A DNA stretch of 64,000 nt from Belnapia moabensis DSM 16746 (GTDB lineage: Bacteria; Pseudomonadota; Alphaproteobacteria; Acetobacterales; Acetobacteraceae): assembly GCF_000745835.1 (NCBI RefSeq), contig NZ_JQKB01000002.1, forward strand, positions 124,001 through 188,000, given 5' to 3'. Both the position numbers and the translations under genes were made by a program. This document shows positions 56,647 to 64,000 of the stretch, in pieces. The notes below the pieces were generated by a model. The model saw only the letters and a program-made list of their open reading frames with translations. It searched no databases and was not told where the DNA came from. The stretch's first letter is position 1; each line of letters begins with the position of its first letter.

Positions 56647-58140
56647 ATGAGCGAAACACAATCCTCGGCCGCCGCCGCCACGACGACCACGGAGGAGGCC
56701 GGGCTCGGCCTGCTCGACCAGGTCCTCGGCGCCACCAAGCAGACCGAGCGCGACCGCGCCCAGGACCTCATCAAGGCGCTGACCGAGGAGGCGCTGAAGG
56801 GCACCGTCACCTACAGCCGCAATCTCACCCAGACTTTCGACCGCGCCATCGCCGCGCTGGATGCCAAGATCAGCACCCAGCTCAACGCGGTGATGCACAA
56901 CGAGCGCTTCCTGAAGCTCGAAGGCTCGTGGCGCGGGCTGCACTACCTGGTCATGAACAGCGAGACGAGCACCTCGCTCAAGCTGCGCATGCTTCAGTGC
57001 AGCAAGCGCGAGCTGTCGCGCGACCTGCAGCGCGCAGTTGAGTTCGACCAGAGCCAGATGTTCAAGAAGATCTACGAGAACGAGTTCGGCACGCCGGGCG
57101 GCGAGCCCTATGGCGCGCTCGTCGGCGACTACGAGTGGACCAACCACCCGGACGACATCGAGACGCTGCGCCTCGCCTCCAACGTCGCGGCCAGCGCCTT
57201 CGCGCCCTTCATCTCGGGCGTCGGCGCCGGCATGTTCGGCTTCTCCGACTGGCGCGAGCTGTCGAAGCCGCGCGACCTCTCCAAGATTTTCGAGACGGCG
57301 GAATACGCCAAGTGGCGTTCTTACCGCGACACCGAGGACAGCCGCTTCGTCACCCTCGTCATGCCGCGCGTCATCGCGCGCCTGCCCTATGGCGCGGGCA
57401 CCGTCCCGGTCGAGGAATTCGGCTATGAGGAGGCGCCCTTCGACGAAGCCGGCCGCGCCAAGGCGATGGACCACAACGACTATTGCTGGATGAACGCGGC
57501 CTATGTGATGGCCCAGCGCCTCACCGACAGCTTCGCCCAGACCAGCTTCTGCGTCGCCATCCGCGGCGCCGAGGGCGGCGGCAAGGTGCAGAACCTGCCG
57601 ACCCACGTCTTCACCTCGGACGACGGCGACATGGACGCCAAGTGCCCGACCGAAATCGGCATCACCGACCGGCGCGAGGCGGAGCTGTCCTCGCTCGGCT
57701 TCCTGCCGCTCTTGCACTACCGCAACACCGACTACGCGGTCTTCTTCGGCGCCCAGTCCACCCAGAAGCCGAAGAAGTACGACCGGCCGGAGGCGACCTC
57801 CAACGCCGCCATCTCGGCCCGCCTGCCCTACCTGATGGCGACCAGCCGCTTCGCCCATTTCCTCAAGGTCATGGCGCGCGACAAGATCGGCTCCTTTATG
57901 GAGTCCTCGGACTGCGAGCAGTGGCTGAACCGCTGGATTCTCAACTACGTCAACGGCAACCCGAGCGCGGGTGCCGAGACCAAGGCGCGCTATCCGCTGC
58001 GCGAGGCCAAGGTCGAGGTGAAGGAGATTCCGGGCCGTCCCGGCTCCTACAACGCCGTCGCCTATCTGCAGCCCTGGCTGCAGATGGAGGAGCTGACGAC
58101 CTCCATGCGGATGGTCGCCCGCATTCCCCAGAAGGCATGA
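56647..58140 (+). CDS. tssC: TssC (VipB/ImpC), sheath large subunit
   Basis: A 497-residue TssC, main partner of TssB in the sheath. [44 protein letters not shown] and [19 protein letters not shown] are the conserved blocks. The late part has [23 protein letters not shown]-type text (starting [13 protein letters not shown]), and [25 protein letters not shown] closes it. Length is normal. It is followed by a strong hairpin and by a second tssC-like gene. Confidence 0.96.
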   Translation: MSETQSSAAAATTTTEEAGLGLLDQVLGATKQTERDRAQDLIKALTEEALKGTVTYSRNLTQTFDRAIAALDAKISTQLNAVMHNERFLKLEGSWRGLHYLVMNSETSTSLKLRMLQCSKRELSRDLQRAVEFDQSQMFKKIYENEFGTPGGEPYGALVGDYEWTNHPDDIETLRLASNVAASAFAPFISGVGAGMFGFSDWRELSKPRDLSKIFETAEYAKWRSYRDTEDSRFVTLVMPRVIARLPYGAGTVPVEEFGYEEAPFDEAGRAKAMDHNDYCWMNAAYVMAQRLTDSFAQTSFCVAIRGAEGGGKVQNLPTHVFTSDDGDMDAKCPTEIGITDRREAELSSLGFLPLLHYRNTDYAVFFGAQSTQKPKKYDRPEATSNAAISARLPYLMATSRFAHFLKVMARDKIGSFMESSDCEQWLNRWILNYVNGNPSAGAETKARYPLREAKVEVKEIPGRPGSYNAVAYLQPWLQMEELTTSMRMVARIPQKA

Positions 58141-58161
58141 CCATACAGGCCTGACCTGATC

Positions 58162-58183
58162 TGGCCCGGCTCCGGCCGGGCCA
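58162..58183 (+). other. UNCG-loop hairpin between tssC and the second tssC
   Basis: TGGCCCGGC (58162-58170) pairs perfectly with GCCGGGCCA (58175-58183) around TCCG, which in RNA is a stable UNCG-type tetraloop closed by C-G. No T-tract follows, so it is not a classic terminator. It could protect the 3' end of the tssBC message and lower the genes behind it. Confidence 0.6.
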
Positions 58184-58216
58184 ACGCCTATGTGTCGGGA
58201 GAGGGAGCTCCGCAGC

Positions 58217-59797
58217 ATGGATGGATCGCCGGCCGCGGCGACGGCCGATGCTGGTGCCGGGGCTTCGGCTCCGCCGCCCTTGCGCGCGGCCGCCCTCGCC
58301 GGCGCCTTCCTCGGCCGATCCGGCGCCGCCGCGGCCGATGGCATCGCCAGCTTCCTGGTCGAGGGCTCGGCCAGCGCCCTGCATCTCTGGTTCGGCGCCG
58401 ACAGCCTCGCCGCCATCCTTGCGCATGACAACAGCCGGCGAGGCCGGGCCGAGGCCATGGCGCGGCTGGAGGAAGCCGTCGACCGCGACATCGCCACCAT
58501 CGACCGGCTGATCTCGGAACAGCTTGATGCCGTGCTGCGGCAGGAACGCCTGCGCCGGCTGGAGGGGTCCTGGCGTGGCCTCCATTGGCTGGTCAACCGG
58601 CTGCCGCCGGGGCGGAGCTGCAAGGCGAAGCTTCTGACCCTCCGCTGGTCGGAGCTCTGCCGCGACTTCGAGCGCGCCATCGAATTCGACCAGAGCCAAC
58701 TCTTCAAGAAGGTTTATGAAGAAGAGTTCGGCACCCCTGGCGGCGAGCCCTACGGCCTGCTCTGCGGCGACTGGGAGCTGCGCCCCTTCCCCGGCCCCGG
58801 CAGCAACACCGACGACGTCTCCGGCCTCGACGCCCTGGCCGCCGTCGCCGCCGCCGCCTTCGCGCCGACGGTCGTCGCCGCCCATCCCTCGCTGTTCGGC
58901 CTCGACCAGTGGCAGGAGCTCGGCCCCGCCATCGACCCGACCGAGCCGATGCGTGGGCCGGAGCGCCGCCGCTGGCGCAGCCTGCAGGAGCGGGAGGACA
59001 CCCGCTTCCTCTCCGTGCTGCTGCCGCGCGTCCTCGCCCGCCCGCCCTGGCCGGATAACGGTGCCCGAGCCGACCGCTTCCGCTACCGGACGGATGCCGG
59101 CCAGCCCGGCGCCCGCGCCTGGATGAGTCCGGTCTACCCGCTCGCCGCCGTCGCCATGCGCGCCTTCGCCAGCCATGGCTGGCCGGCCGATATCCGCGGC
59201 GCCACCGTCCATGCCGCACCCATGGGCGGCGTCGTCGACGGCCTCCCGGTGGAACGCCTCCGCTCCGACCCGCCCGGTCCACCGCCTCGCCCGCCGATCG
59301 AGCTGGCGCTCACCGACGACCAGGAGCGCCAGGTGGTGGAGGCCGGGCTGATGCCGCTGATCGGCCTCGAGGGCCTGCCGGAGGCCGCCTTCGCCGCCGC
59401 CCCCAGCCTGCACCGCCCGCCGCGGATGACCGGCGAGGCGGCCAATGCCAACCAGCGCCTTTCAGCGCAGTTCAACGCCGTACTTTGCGTCAGCCGCTTC
59501 GCCCATTGCGTGAAGATGATGGGTCGCGACATGGTCGGCAGCTTCAAGACACCGCAGGAGATCGAGCGGCGGCTGCAGACCTGGCTGATGCAATTCACCA
59601 GCACGACCAGCGGCGCCGCCGGGGAGAGTGGCGCCCGCCAGCCGCTCCGCGCCTCCAAGGTCGAGGTGCGCGAGAAGCCGGGCCAACCCGGCGTCTTCGG
59701 CTGCACGATCCAGATGCAACCGCATTTCCAGCTGGATGAGGTGGGCGCTGCCTTCCGGCTGGTCACCGACCTTTCCGCGCCGAGGGCCGCAGCATGA
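58217..59797 (+). CDS. TssC paralogue (ImpD / TssC40-like)
   Basis: A 526-residue TssC homologue, equivalent in position to impD of the rhizobial cluster. It shares [44 protein letters not shown] and [18 protein letters not shown] with tssC. It has an Ala-rich N-terminus and a proline-rich insertion near 350-365 (SDPPGPPPRPPIE). In Agrobacterium the like copy does not replace the true TssC and its role is unclear. ATG 58217 has GGGAG nine bases upstream; ATG 58190 has none. It overlaps tagJ by four bases. Confidence 0.9.
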   Translation: MDGSPAAATADAGAGASAPPPLRAAALAGAFLGRSGAAAADGIASFLVEGSASALHLWFGADSLAAILAHDNSRRGRAEAMARLEEAVDRDIATIDRLISEQLDAVLRQERLRRLEGSWRGLHWLVNRLPPGRSCKAKLLTLRWSELCRDFERAIEFDQSQLFKKVYEEEFGTPGGEPYGLLCGDWELRPFPGPGSNTDDVSGLDALAAVAAAAFAPTVVAAHPSLFGLDQWQELGPAIDPTEPMRGPERRRWRSLQEREDTRFLSVLLPRVLARPPWPDNGARADRFRYRTDAGQPGARAWMSPVYPLAAVAMRAFASHGWPADIRGATVHAAPMGGVVDGLPVERLRSDPPGPPPRPPIELALTDDQERQVVEAGLMPLIGLEGLPEAAFAAAPSLHRPPRMTGEAANANQRLSAQFNAVLCVSRFAHCVKMMGRDMVGSFKTPQEIERRLQTWLMQFTSTTSGAAGESGARQPLRASKVEVREKPGQPGVFGCTIQMQPHFQLDEVGAAFRLVTDLSAPRAAA

Positions 59798-60597
59798 CCA
59801 CGATCGGTGACGCTTTCCAGAAGGGCGACCTGCCCGCCGCCATCGCCGCCGCCACCGCCGGGGTGAAGGCCGCCCCGCGCGATGCCGGCGCGCGCTGGCT
59901 GCTGACGGAGATGCTGCTCTTCTCCGGCGATGTGGAGCGCGCCGACCGCACGCTCGACAGCGTGGTGGAGGACGAGCCCTCCCCCGCCGTCCTCGAATTC
60001 CGCCGCCTGCTGCGCGCCGAGGTGGTCCGCCGCCAGGTCTTCGGCGAGGGCCGCGTGCCGAAATTCCAGGGCGACGAGGCGACACCGGCGCAGACGGCAG
60101 CGATGCGCGCCGTCACCCTGCTCCGCCTCGGTGATGCCGCCGGCGCGGCCGCCGCGGCAGTGGAGGCAGAGGAACTCCGCCCCCGCGCCCCCGGCGAGGC
60201 CGAGGCGCCGGATGGCAAGGTCACGCCCTTCGACGACTTCCGCGACGCCGACGACCTGTTCAGCCCGCATCTCGAGGTGCTGACGGCCGGCGGCGAATAC
60301 ATGTGGGTGCCGATCGAGCGGCTGCAGAGCCTGGTCTTCGAGGCACCCCGTCGCCCGCGCGACCTCTTCTGGCGCCGCACCAACCTCACCTTGAAGGACG
60401 GCACCGAAGGCCTCGTCTTCGTCCCCGCCATCTATCTCTGGACCGATCCCGTGACGCCTACCGCGCTCAAGCTCGGCCGCGAGACGGATTGGCCCGATGC
60501 CGGCGCCGGCCCGGTACGCGGCCTCGGCCAGCGCGTCTTCCTCGCCGGCGAGGACGCCCTGCCGCTCGCCGATGCAGGCACGCTGACCTTCGCATGA
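59794..60597 (+). CDS. tagJ: TagJ (ImpE), type VI accessory protein
   Basis: A 267-residue ImpE/TagJ protein. The N-terminal half is a TPR-like helical repeat (AFQKGDLPAAIAAATAGVKAAPRD, ARWLLTEMLLFSGDVERADRTL). The C-terminal half has FDDFRDADDLFSPHLEVLTAGGEY and WVPIERLQSLVFEAPRRPRDLFWR, then VFVPAIYLWTDPV. TagJ binds the N-terminal helix of TssB and is linked to sheath handling by ClpV. It overlaps both neighbours by four bases (ATGA). Confidence 0.92.
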   Translation: MTTIGDAFQKGDLPAAIAAATAGVKAAPRDAGARWLLTEMLLFSGDVERADRTLDSVVEDEPSPAVLEFRRLLRAEVVRRQVFGEGRVPKFQGDEATPAQTAAMRAVTLLRLGDAAGAAAAAVEAEELRPRAPGEAEAPDGKVTPFDDFRDADDLFSPHLEVLTAGGEYMWVPIERLQSLVFEAPRRPRDLFWRRTNLTLKDGTEGLVFVPAIYLWTDPVTPTALKLGRETDWPDAGAGPVRGLGQRVFLAGEDALPLADAGTLTFA

Positions 60598-61094
60598 GCG
60601 ATGCGACGCGCGGCTGGCGCATTCGGCTGCCGCTGCTGGACCGGCTGCTGGATGCCGATCCGGCGGCGCCGGTCGACCCACCGGTCACCCAGGCCTATGC
60701 GGTGGAGCTGCTGCGCCAGGCGGTGCGGCGCGACATGGAGGCGCTGCTGAATGCCCGCCGCCGCCGCGTCCCGCTGCCTGCCGAGCTCGCCGCCCTGCCC
60801 GCCTCGCCCCTCGGCTATGGCGTGCCGGACCCGACCGCCGGCAGCTTCACCGAGGATGAACGGCGCGAGGCCCTGGCCACCGAGGTCGAGGCCGCCATCC
60901 GCCGCTTCGAGCCGCGCCTGACCAATGTTCGGGTGACCCTCGCCAAGTCGCCGCGCGAGCGGGCGGAGCCGCTCGACCGCACGCTCCGCCTCCGCGTCGA
61001 GGCGGTGCTGCGCAGCGACCCGGTGCCGGAGCAGATCAGCTTCGAGACGCAGCTCCGCCCCGTTACGCTCGACGTCTCGGTGCGCGAGGGCTGA
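60594..61094 (+). CDS. tssE: TssE (ImpF), gp25-like baseplate protein
   Basis: A 166-residue TssE, a baseplate wedge protein related to phage T4 gp25. It has RLPLLDRLLDADP, then VELLRQAVRRDMEALLNARRR with the conserved Arg-rich run. LGYGVPDPTAGSFTEDERREALATEVEAAIRRFEPRL-type text (broken here at the family's natural joints) is followed by ERAEPLDRTLRLRVEAVLR. ATG overlaps tagJ (ATGA), and tssF starts two bases beyond its stop. Confidence 0.93.
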   Translation: MSDATRGWRIRLPLLDRLLDADPAAPVDPPVTQAYAVELLRQAVRRDMEALLNARRRRVPLPAELAALPASPLGYGVPDPTAGSFTEDERREALATEVEAAIRRFEPRLTNVRVTLAKSPRERAEPLDRTLRLRVEAVLRSDPVPEQISFETQLRPVTLDVSVREG

Positions 61095-61095
61095 G

Positions 61096-62919
61096 ATGTC
61101 GGAGACGCTGCTTCCCTATTTCAATCGCGAGCTGGCTGCCATCCGCAAGGATGCGGGCGAATTCGCCGAGGCCTTCCCCAAGGTCGCCGGCCGCCTCCGC
61201 CTCTCCGCAGAGACGGTGGACGACCCCTTCGTCGCCCGGCTGCTGGAGGGCATCGCCTTCCTCGCCGCGCGCGTCCAGCACCGGCTGGATGACGAGCTGC
61301 CCGAGATCAGCGACGCGCTGCTCGAGATGCTCTCGCCGCATCTGCTGGCCCCCGTCCCATCCATGACCACGCTCCGCCTCGCCCCGCCCGCCGATACGCG
61401 GGCGCCGGTGAAGGTGCCGCGCGGCCTCGCGGTGGAGACAGAGCCGGTGCGCGGCGAGCCCGTCCGCTTCCGCACCTGCCACGACGTGACGCTCTGGCCC
61501 CTCGTCATCGATTCCGCGCGCCTCTCCGGCCTGCCGCTCACCGCGCCGACCAACCCGCGTGCGACCGGCGCCGTCGCTTGCCTCCGCCTGACGCTGCGCA
61601 CCGCCTCGCCCGACCTGCCGATGGCGGAGCTCGGCCTCGACCGGCTGCGGCTGCATCTCCGCGGCATCGGCCCGGCCGCCGCCCAGCTCCACGAGCTGCT
61701 CTGCACCGCGACCATGTCCATCGCCCTTGCCGACGGCCCGGCCGATGCGCGCCCCACCATCCTCGGCGCCGGCGCCTTGCAGCCCGGCGGCTTCGAGGCG
61801 GAGGAAGCTGCGCTGCCCTGGCCGCGCCGCGCCTTCGCCGGGCACCGGCTGCTGACCGAATTCTTCGCCTTCCCCGAGAAATTCCTTTACCTCGACCTCG
61901 ACGGACTCGATGCTCGCAGCCTCGTCCAGAAGGGCGACCGGCTGGAGGTCTTCATCTACCTCTCCCGTTCCATGCCGGAACTCGAGCGGACCTTGTCGGC
62001 GGAGAATTTTGCACTCGCCTGCACGCCGGCGGTGAATCTCTTCCCGCAGCGCTGCGAGCCCATCGCGCTCGACGGCACCCAATCCGAATGGCTGGTCGTG
62101 CCCGATGCCCGCCGCCCGACCGCGCTCGAAGTCTATGCCGTCGAACAGGTGCGCGAGAGCCGCGCCGACGGCACCCGCCGCTTCGTCTTGCCCTTCCACC
62201 GGCTCGGCCGCGCCGATGCCGAGGGCGAGGCCGCCGAGGCCCACTACATCGCCAGCCGCCGCCCCGCCCCGCCGACGCTCGGCGGCACGGAGACGCTGCT
62301 CAGCCTGCGCGATGCCGCCTTCGACCCGCATCGCCCGGCCGATGGCGTGCTGACGGTGGAAGCGCTCTGCTGCAACCGCGACCTGCCGAGCATGCTGCCC
62401 TTCGGCGGCGGCCAGCCGCAGCTCCGCATCGCCACCGGCGGGTCGCCCGCCGCCTTCGCCGAGGCGCTCTCGCCGCCGACGCCGACGCTCCGCCCCAATC
62501 TCCGCGAGCGCGGCGCCTGGAAGCTGATCTCGCATCTCGCGCTCAACCATCTCTCGGTCAGCGGCGGCGAGGCCGGGGCGCTGGCGCTCCGCGAGATGCT
62601 CCGCCTGCACGACCTCCGCGACAGCGCCGAAAGCCGCTCCTCCCTCGCCGCCCTGCTCGCGGTCGATGCCCGCCCCGGCGTCGCCCGCCTCCCCGGCGGC
62701 AGGCCCGGCGCGCTGGTGCGCGGCCTCGACGTCACGCTGACCTATGACGCGCAACGCTGGCAGGGCGGCGGGCTCTATCTGATGGCGGCGATCCTCGAGC
62801 GCTTCCTCTCGCTCCAGGTCTCGGTCAACGCCTTCGTCCGCACCGGCGTCGCGCTGCGCGGCCGCACCGGATACGTCGCGCAATGGCCGGCGCGAAGCGG
62901 CACGCGGTCGCTGCTGTGA
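61096..62919 (+). CDS. tssF: TssF (ImpG), baseplate protein
   Basis: A 607-residue TssF, the largest wedge component of the type VI baseplate. LLPYFNRELAAIRKDAGEFA is the hallmark start, followed by FPKVAGRLRLSAE and VQHRLDDELPEISDALLEML. LLTEFFAFPEKFLYLDLDGLD and LEVFIYLSRSMPELER are internal boxes, and the end (SLQVSVNAFVRTGV) is typical. Its last 37 bases overlap the tssG frame. Confidence 0.95.
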   Translation: MSETLLPYFNRELAAIRKDAGEFAEAFPKVAGRLRLSAETVDDPFVARLLEGIAFLAARVQHRLDDELPEISDALLEMLSPHLLAPVPSMTTLRLAPPADTRAPVKVPRGLAVETEPVRGEPVRFRTCHDVTLWPLVIDSARLSGLPLTAPTNPRATGAVACLRLTLRTASPDLPMAELGLDRLRLHLRGIGPAAAQLHELLCTATMSIALADGPADARPTILGAGALQPGGFEAEEAALPWPRRAFAGHRLLTEFFAFPEKFLYLDLDGLDARSLVQKGDRLEVFIYLSRSMPELERTLSAENFALACTPAVNLFPQRCEPIALDGTQSEWLVVPDARRPTALEVYAVEQVRESRADGTRRFVLPFHRLGRADAEGEAAEAHYIASRRPAPPTLGGTETLLSLRDAAFDPHRPADGVLTVEALCCNRDLPSMLPFGGGQPQLRIATGGSPAAFAEALSPPTPTLRPNLRERGAWKLISHLALNHLSVSGGEAGALALREMLRLHDLRDSAESRSSLAALLAVDARPGVARLPGGRPGALVRGLDVTLTYDAQRWQGGGLYLMAAILERFLSLQVSVNAFVRTGVALRGRTGYVAQWPARSGTRSLL

Positions 62920-63908
62920 ACGCTCTGCCGCCGCCCATCCGTGCGCTGCCCGCCGCGCCCCGCGCCAGACTGATGCAGGAGCCGACGCGCTTCAGCCTCG
63001 ACCAAGCGGCGCATCTGCTCGCCCCAGGCGGCGACCTCCTGGCGCTGCGCTACCGCACAGTGCTCCGCCTGGGCTATCCCGAGGGCGAGATCGGCCCGCC
63101 TCGCGCCGAGGGGCGACAGCTCCCCGTCACCACCTTCGGCCTGGTCGGCGCCGGAGGCGTGCTGCCGCGGCACTTCACCGCCCTGGTCGGCGCAGAGCAG
63201 CGCAAGCGCTCGGAGGCGTTGCACGCCTTCCTCGACATGGGCGCCTCGCGCTTCACCGGCCTCTTCGTCAAGGCAGGCGACAAGTACCGGCCGACGCGGG
63301 ACCCGGCGCCGGCCGAGCGGGCGTTGGGCGCCGTCATCGGCCTCGCCACGCCGCATCTCGAGGGGCGGCTCGGCCTCGACCTCCCGCGGCTGCTCTATCA
63401 TGCCGGCAACCTCGCCTCCCGCAGCCGCTCCGCTGCCCGCTTGCAGGCCATGCTGGAGGAGGAGACGGGCCTGCCTGTCCGGATCGAGGAGTTCGCCGGT
63501 GGCTGGATTCGCCTGCCGCCAAGTGAACAGACGCGCCTTGCCGGCGGCGGCCGCGGCCGGGCGCTCGGCGGCCAGCATGCGCTGCTCGGACAGGGCGCCG
63601 TCGCCGGGGCGCAGACCTGGGACAGCCAAGCCCGGTTCACCATCCGCATCGGCCCACTCGACCGTGAACGCTTCGATGCGATGCTGCCCGGCACGCCGCA
63701 GCATGGCCGCGTCCTCGCCCTCGCCCGTCTCTTCGCCGGCCTCGACACCAGCTTCGCCATCGCCCCGGTGCTGGCGGCGGACGCGATCCCGCCTCTGGCC
63801 CTCGGTCAGGACCGCCTCGGCTGGTCCTCCTGGCTCACCGCCTCGAAGCCGCGCCGCCGCGACGGGACGGAACCCCGCTTCGAAGGCAGCCTCGTCACGG
63901 CGATATGA
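62883..63908 (+). CDS. tssG: TssG (ImpH), baseplate protein
   Basis: A 341-residue TssG, baseplate partner of TssF. EPTRFSLDQAAHLLAP and VTTFGLVGAGGVLPRHFTALVG are the typical N-terminal boxes. FLDMGASRFTGLFVKAGDKYRP follows, and QARFTIRIGPLDRERFDAMLPG is the C-terminal box. The ATG at 62883 overlaps tssF by 37 bases. An in-frame GTG at 62916 forms a GTGA overlap with the tssF stop and may be the true start; it would remove 11 residues. After the stop the last 92 bases of the window hold no gene that I can see. Confidence 0.92.
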   Translation: MAGAKRHAVAAVNALPPPIRALPAAPRARLMQEPTRFSLDQAAHLLAPGGDLLALRYRTVLRLGYPEGEIGPPRAEGRQLPVTTFGLVGAGGVLPRHFTALVGAEQRKRSEALHAFLDMGASRFTGLFVKAGDKYRPTRDPAPAERALGAVIGLATPHLEGRLGLDLPRLLYHAGNLASRSRSAARLQAMLEEETGLPVRIEEFAGGWIRLPPSEQTRLAGGGRGRALGGQHALLGQGAVAGAQTWDSQARFTIRIGPLDRERFDAMLPGTPQHGRVLALARLFAGLDTSFAIAPVLAADAIPPLALGQDRLGWSSWLTASKPRRRDGTEPRFEGSLVTAI

Positions 63909-64000
63909 GAACTGGAACGGCCAAAGGGTGCACATTCCACCTGAAACCTGGGCGCGCATGTCTATTGCGAGATGTGCGGACGGGTTGGATTTGCGCTAAC

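Noticed and set aside
56092-58707. Long minus-strand frame across tssB, tssC and the TssC paralogue
   Set aside because: It is a shadow of three well-supported plus-strand genes.
63909-64000. Start of a further gene at the right edge
   Set aside because: The only ATG frame (63958) ends after 13 codons, and there is no ribosome-binding site or family text.

Overview
The window is very GC-rich, almost fully coding DNA, most likely a chromosome segment of an alphaproteobacterium of the Acetobacteraceae (Roseomonas-like). That placement is an inference from the gene families, the block pyrB-pyrC'-plsY-dprA-topA-rnr, the type of Kdo genes and the imp-type type VI secretion cluster. I saw no rRNA, tRNA, CRISPR array or insertion sequence, and no gene-free stretch longer than about 250 bases.

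Layout. 1-5.5 kb: a TonB-dependent receptor cut by the left edge, a divergent amidohydrolase, a frame-broken lipoprotein gene carrying two pentanucleotide repeats, a glutathione S-transferase and a TM2 protein. 5.5-9.1 kb: the gatC-gatA-orf-gatB operon on the minus strand, with an unrecognised small gene inserted and coupled to gatB. 9.2-22.2 kb: a plus-strand run of ruvX, pyrB, a dihydroorotase homologue lacking its HxH motif, plsY, dprA, topA, rnr, an S41 protease, a nuclease-fold protein and gltA, closed by a strong terminator. 22.2-28.3 kb: an AT-rich gap with an orphan gene, a racemase, a small gene with a Fur-like box, tartrate dehydrogenase, purC, msrQ and an ELM1-like gene. 28.3-36.7 kb: pyrE, an orphan peptide-type binding protein, then a Fur-box-led iron operon (siderophore receptor, PKHD hydroxylase, PepSY protein, ExbB, ExbD, TonB). 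36.7-41.2 kb: a PhoX-like protein coupled to a molybdoenzyme, and a small cation transporter. 41.3-46.5 kb: a class III aminotransferase, an O-antigen ligase-like protein and the kdsA-kdsB-kdsD operon. 46.7-50.9 kb: a lone flagellin, a proline-rich lipoprotein, a TctC-type binding protein and a TcuA-type flavoprotein. 51-63.9 kb: a type VI secretion cluster.

How the genes work together. The iron block is a self-contained uptake unit: outer-membrane receptor, an oxygenase and a membrane protein usually linked to siderophore use, and its own energising ExbB-ExbD-TonB complex. KdsA, KdsB and KdsD supply and activate Kdo for lipopolysaccharide, and the neighbouring ligase-like protein would attach O-antigen. 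In the type VI cluster tssH and two different hcp genes run leftward, while tssA, tssB, tssC, a second tssC (impD type), tagJ, tssE, tssF and tssG run rightward. This matches the impA-H order known from rhizobia. The membrane complex genes and vgrG are not in the window and probably lie to the right.

The observations most worth following up are the pentanucleotide repeats in the lipoprotein gene, the Fur-like box in front of an uncharacterised 82-residue protein, the hairpin that buries the dprA start codon, the PhoX-like protein with altered metal motifs coupled to a molybdoenzyme, and the duplicated sheath and tube genes of the type VI system.
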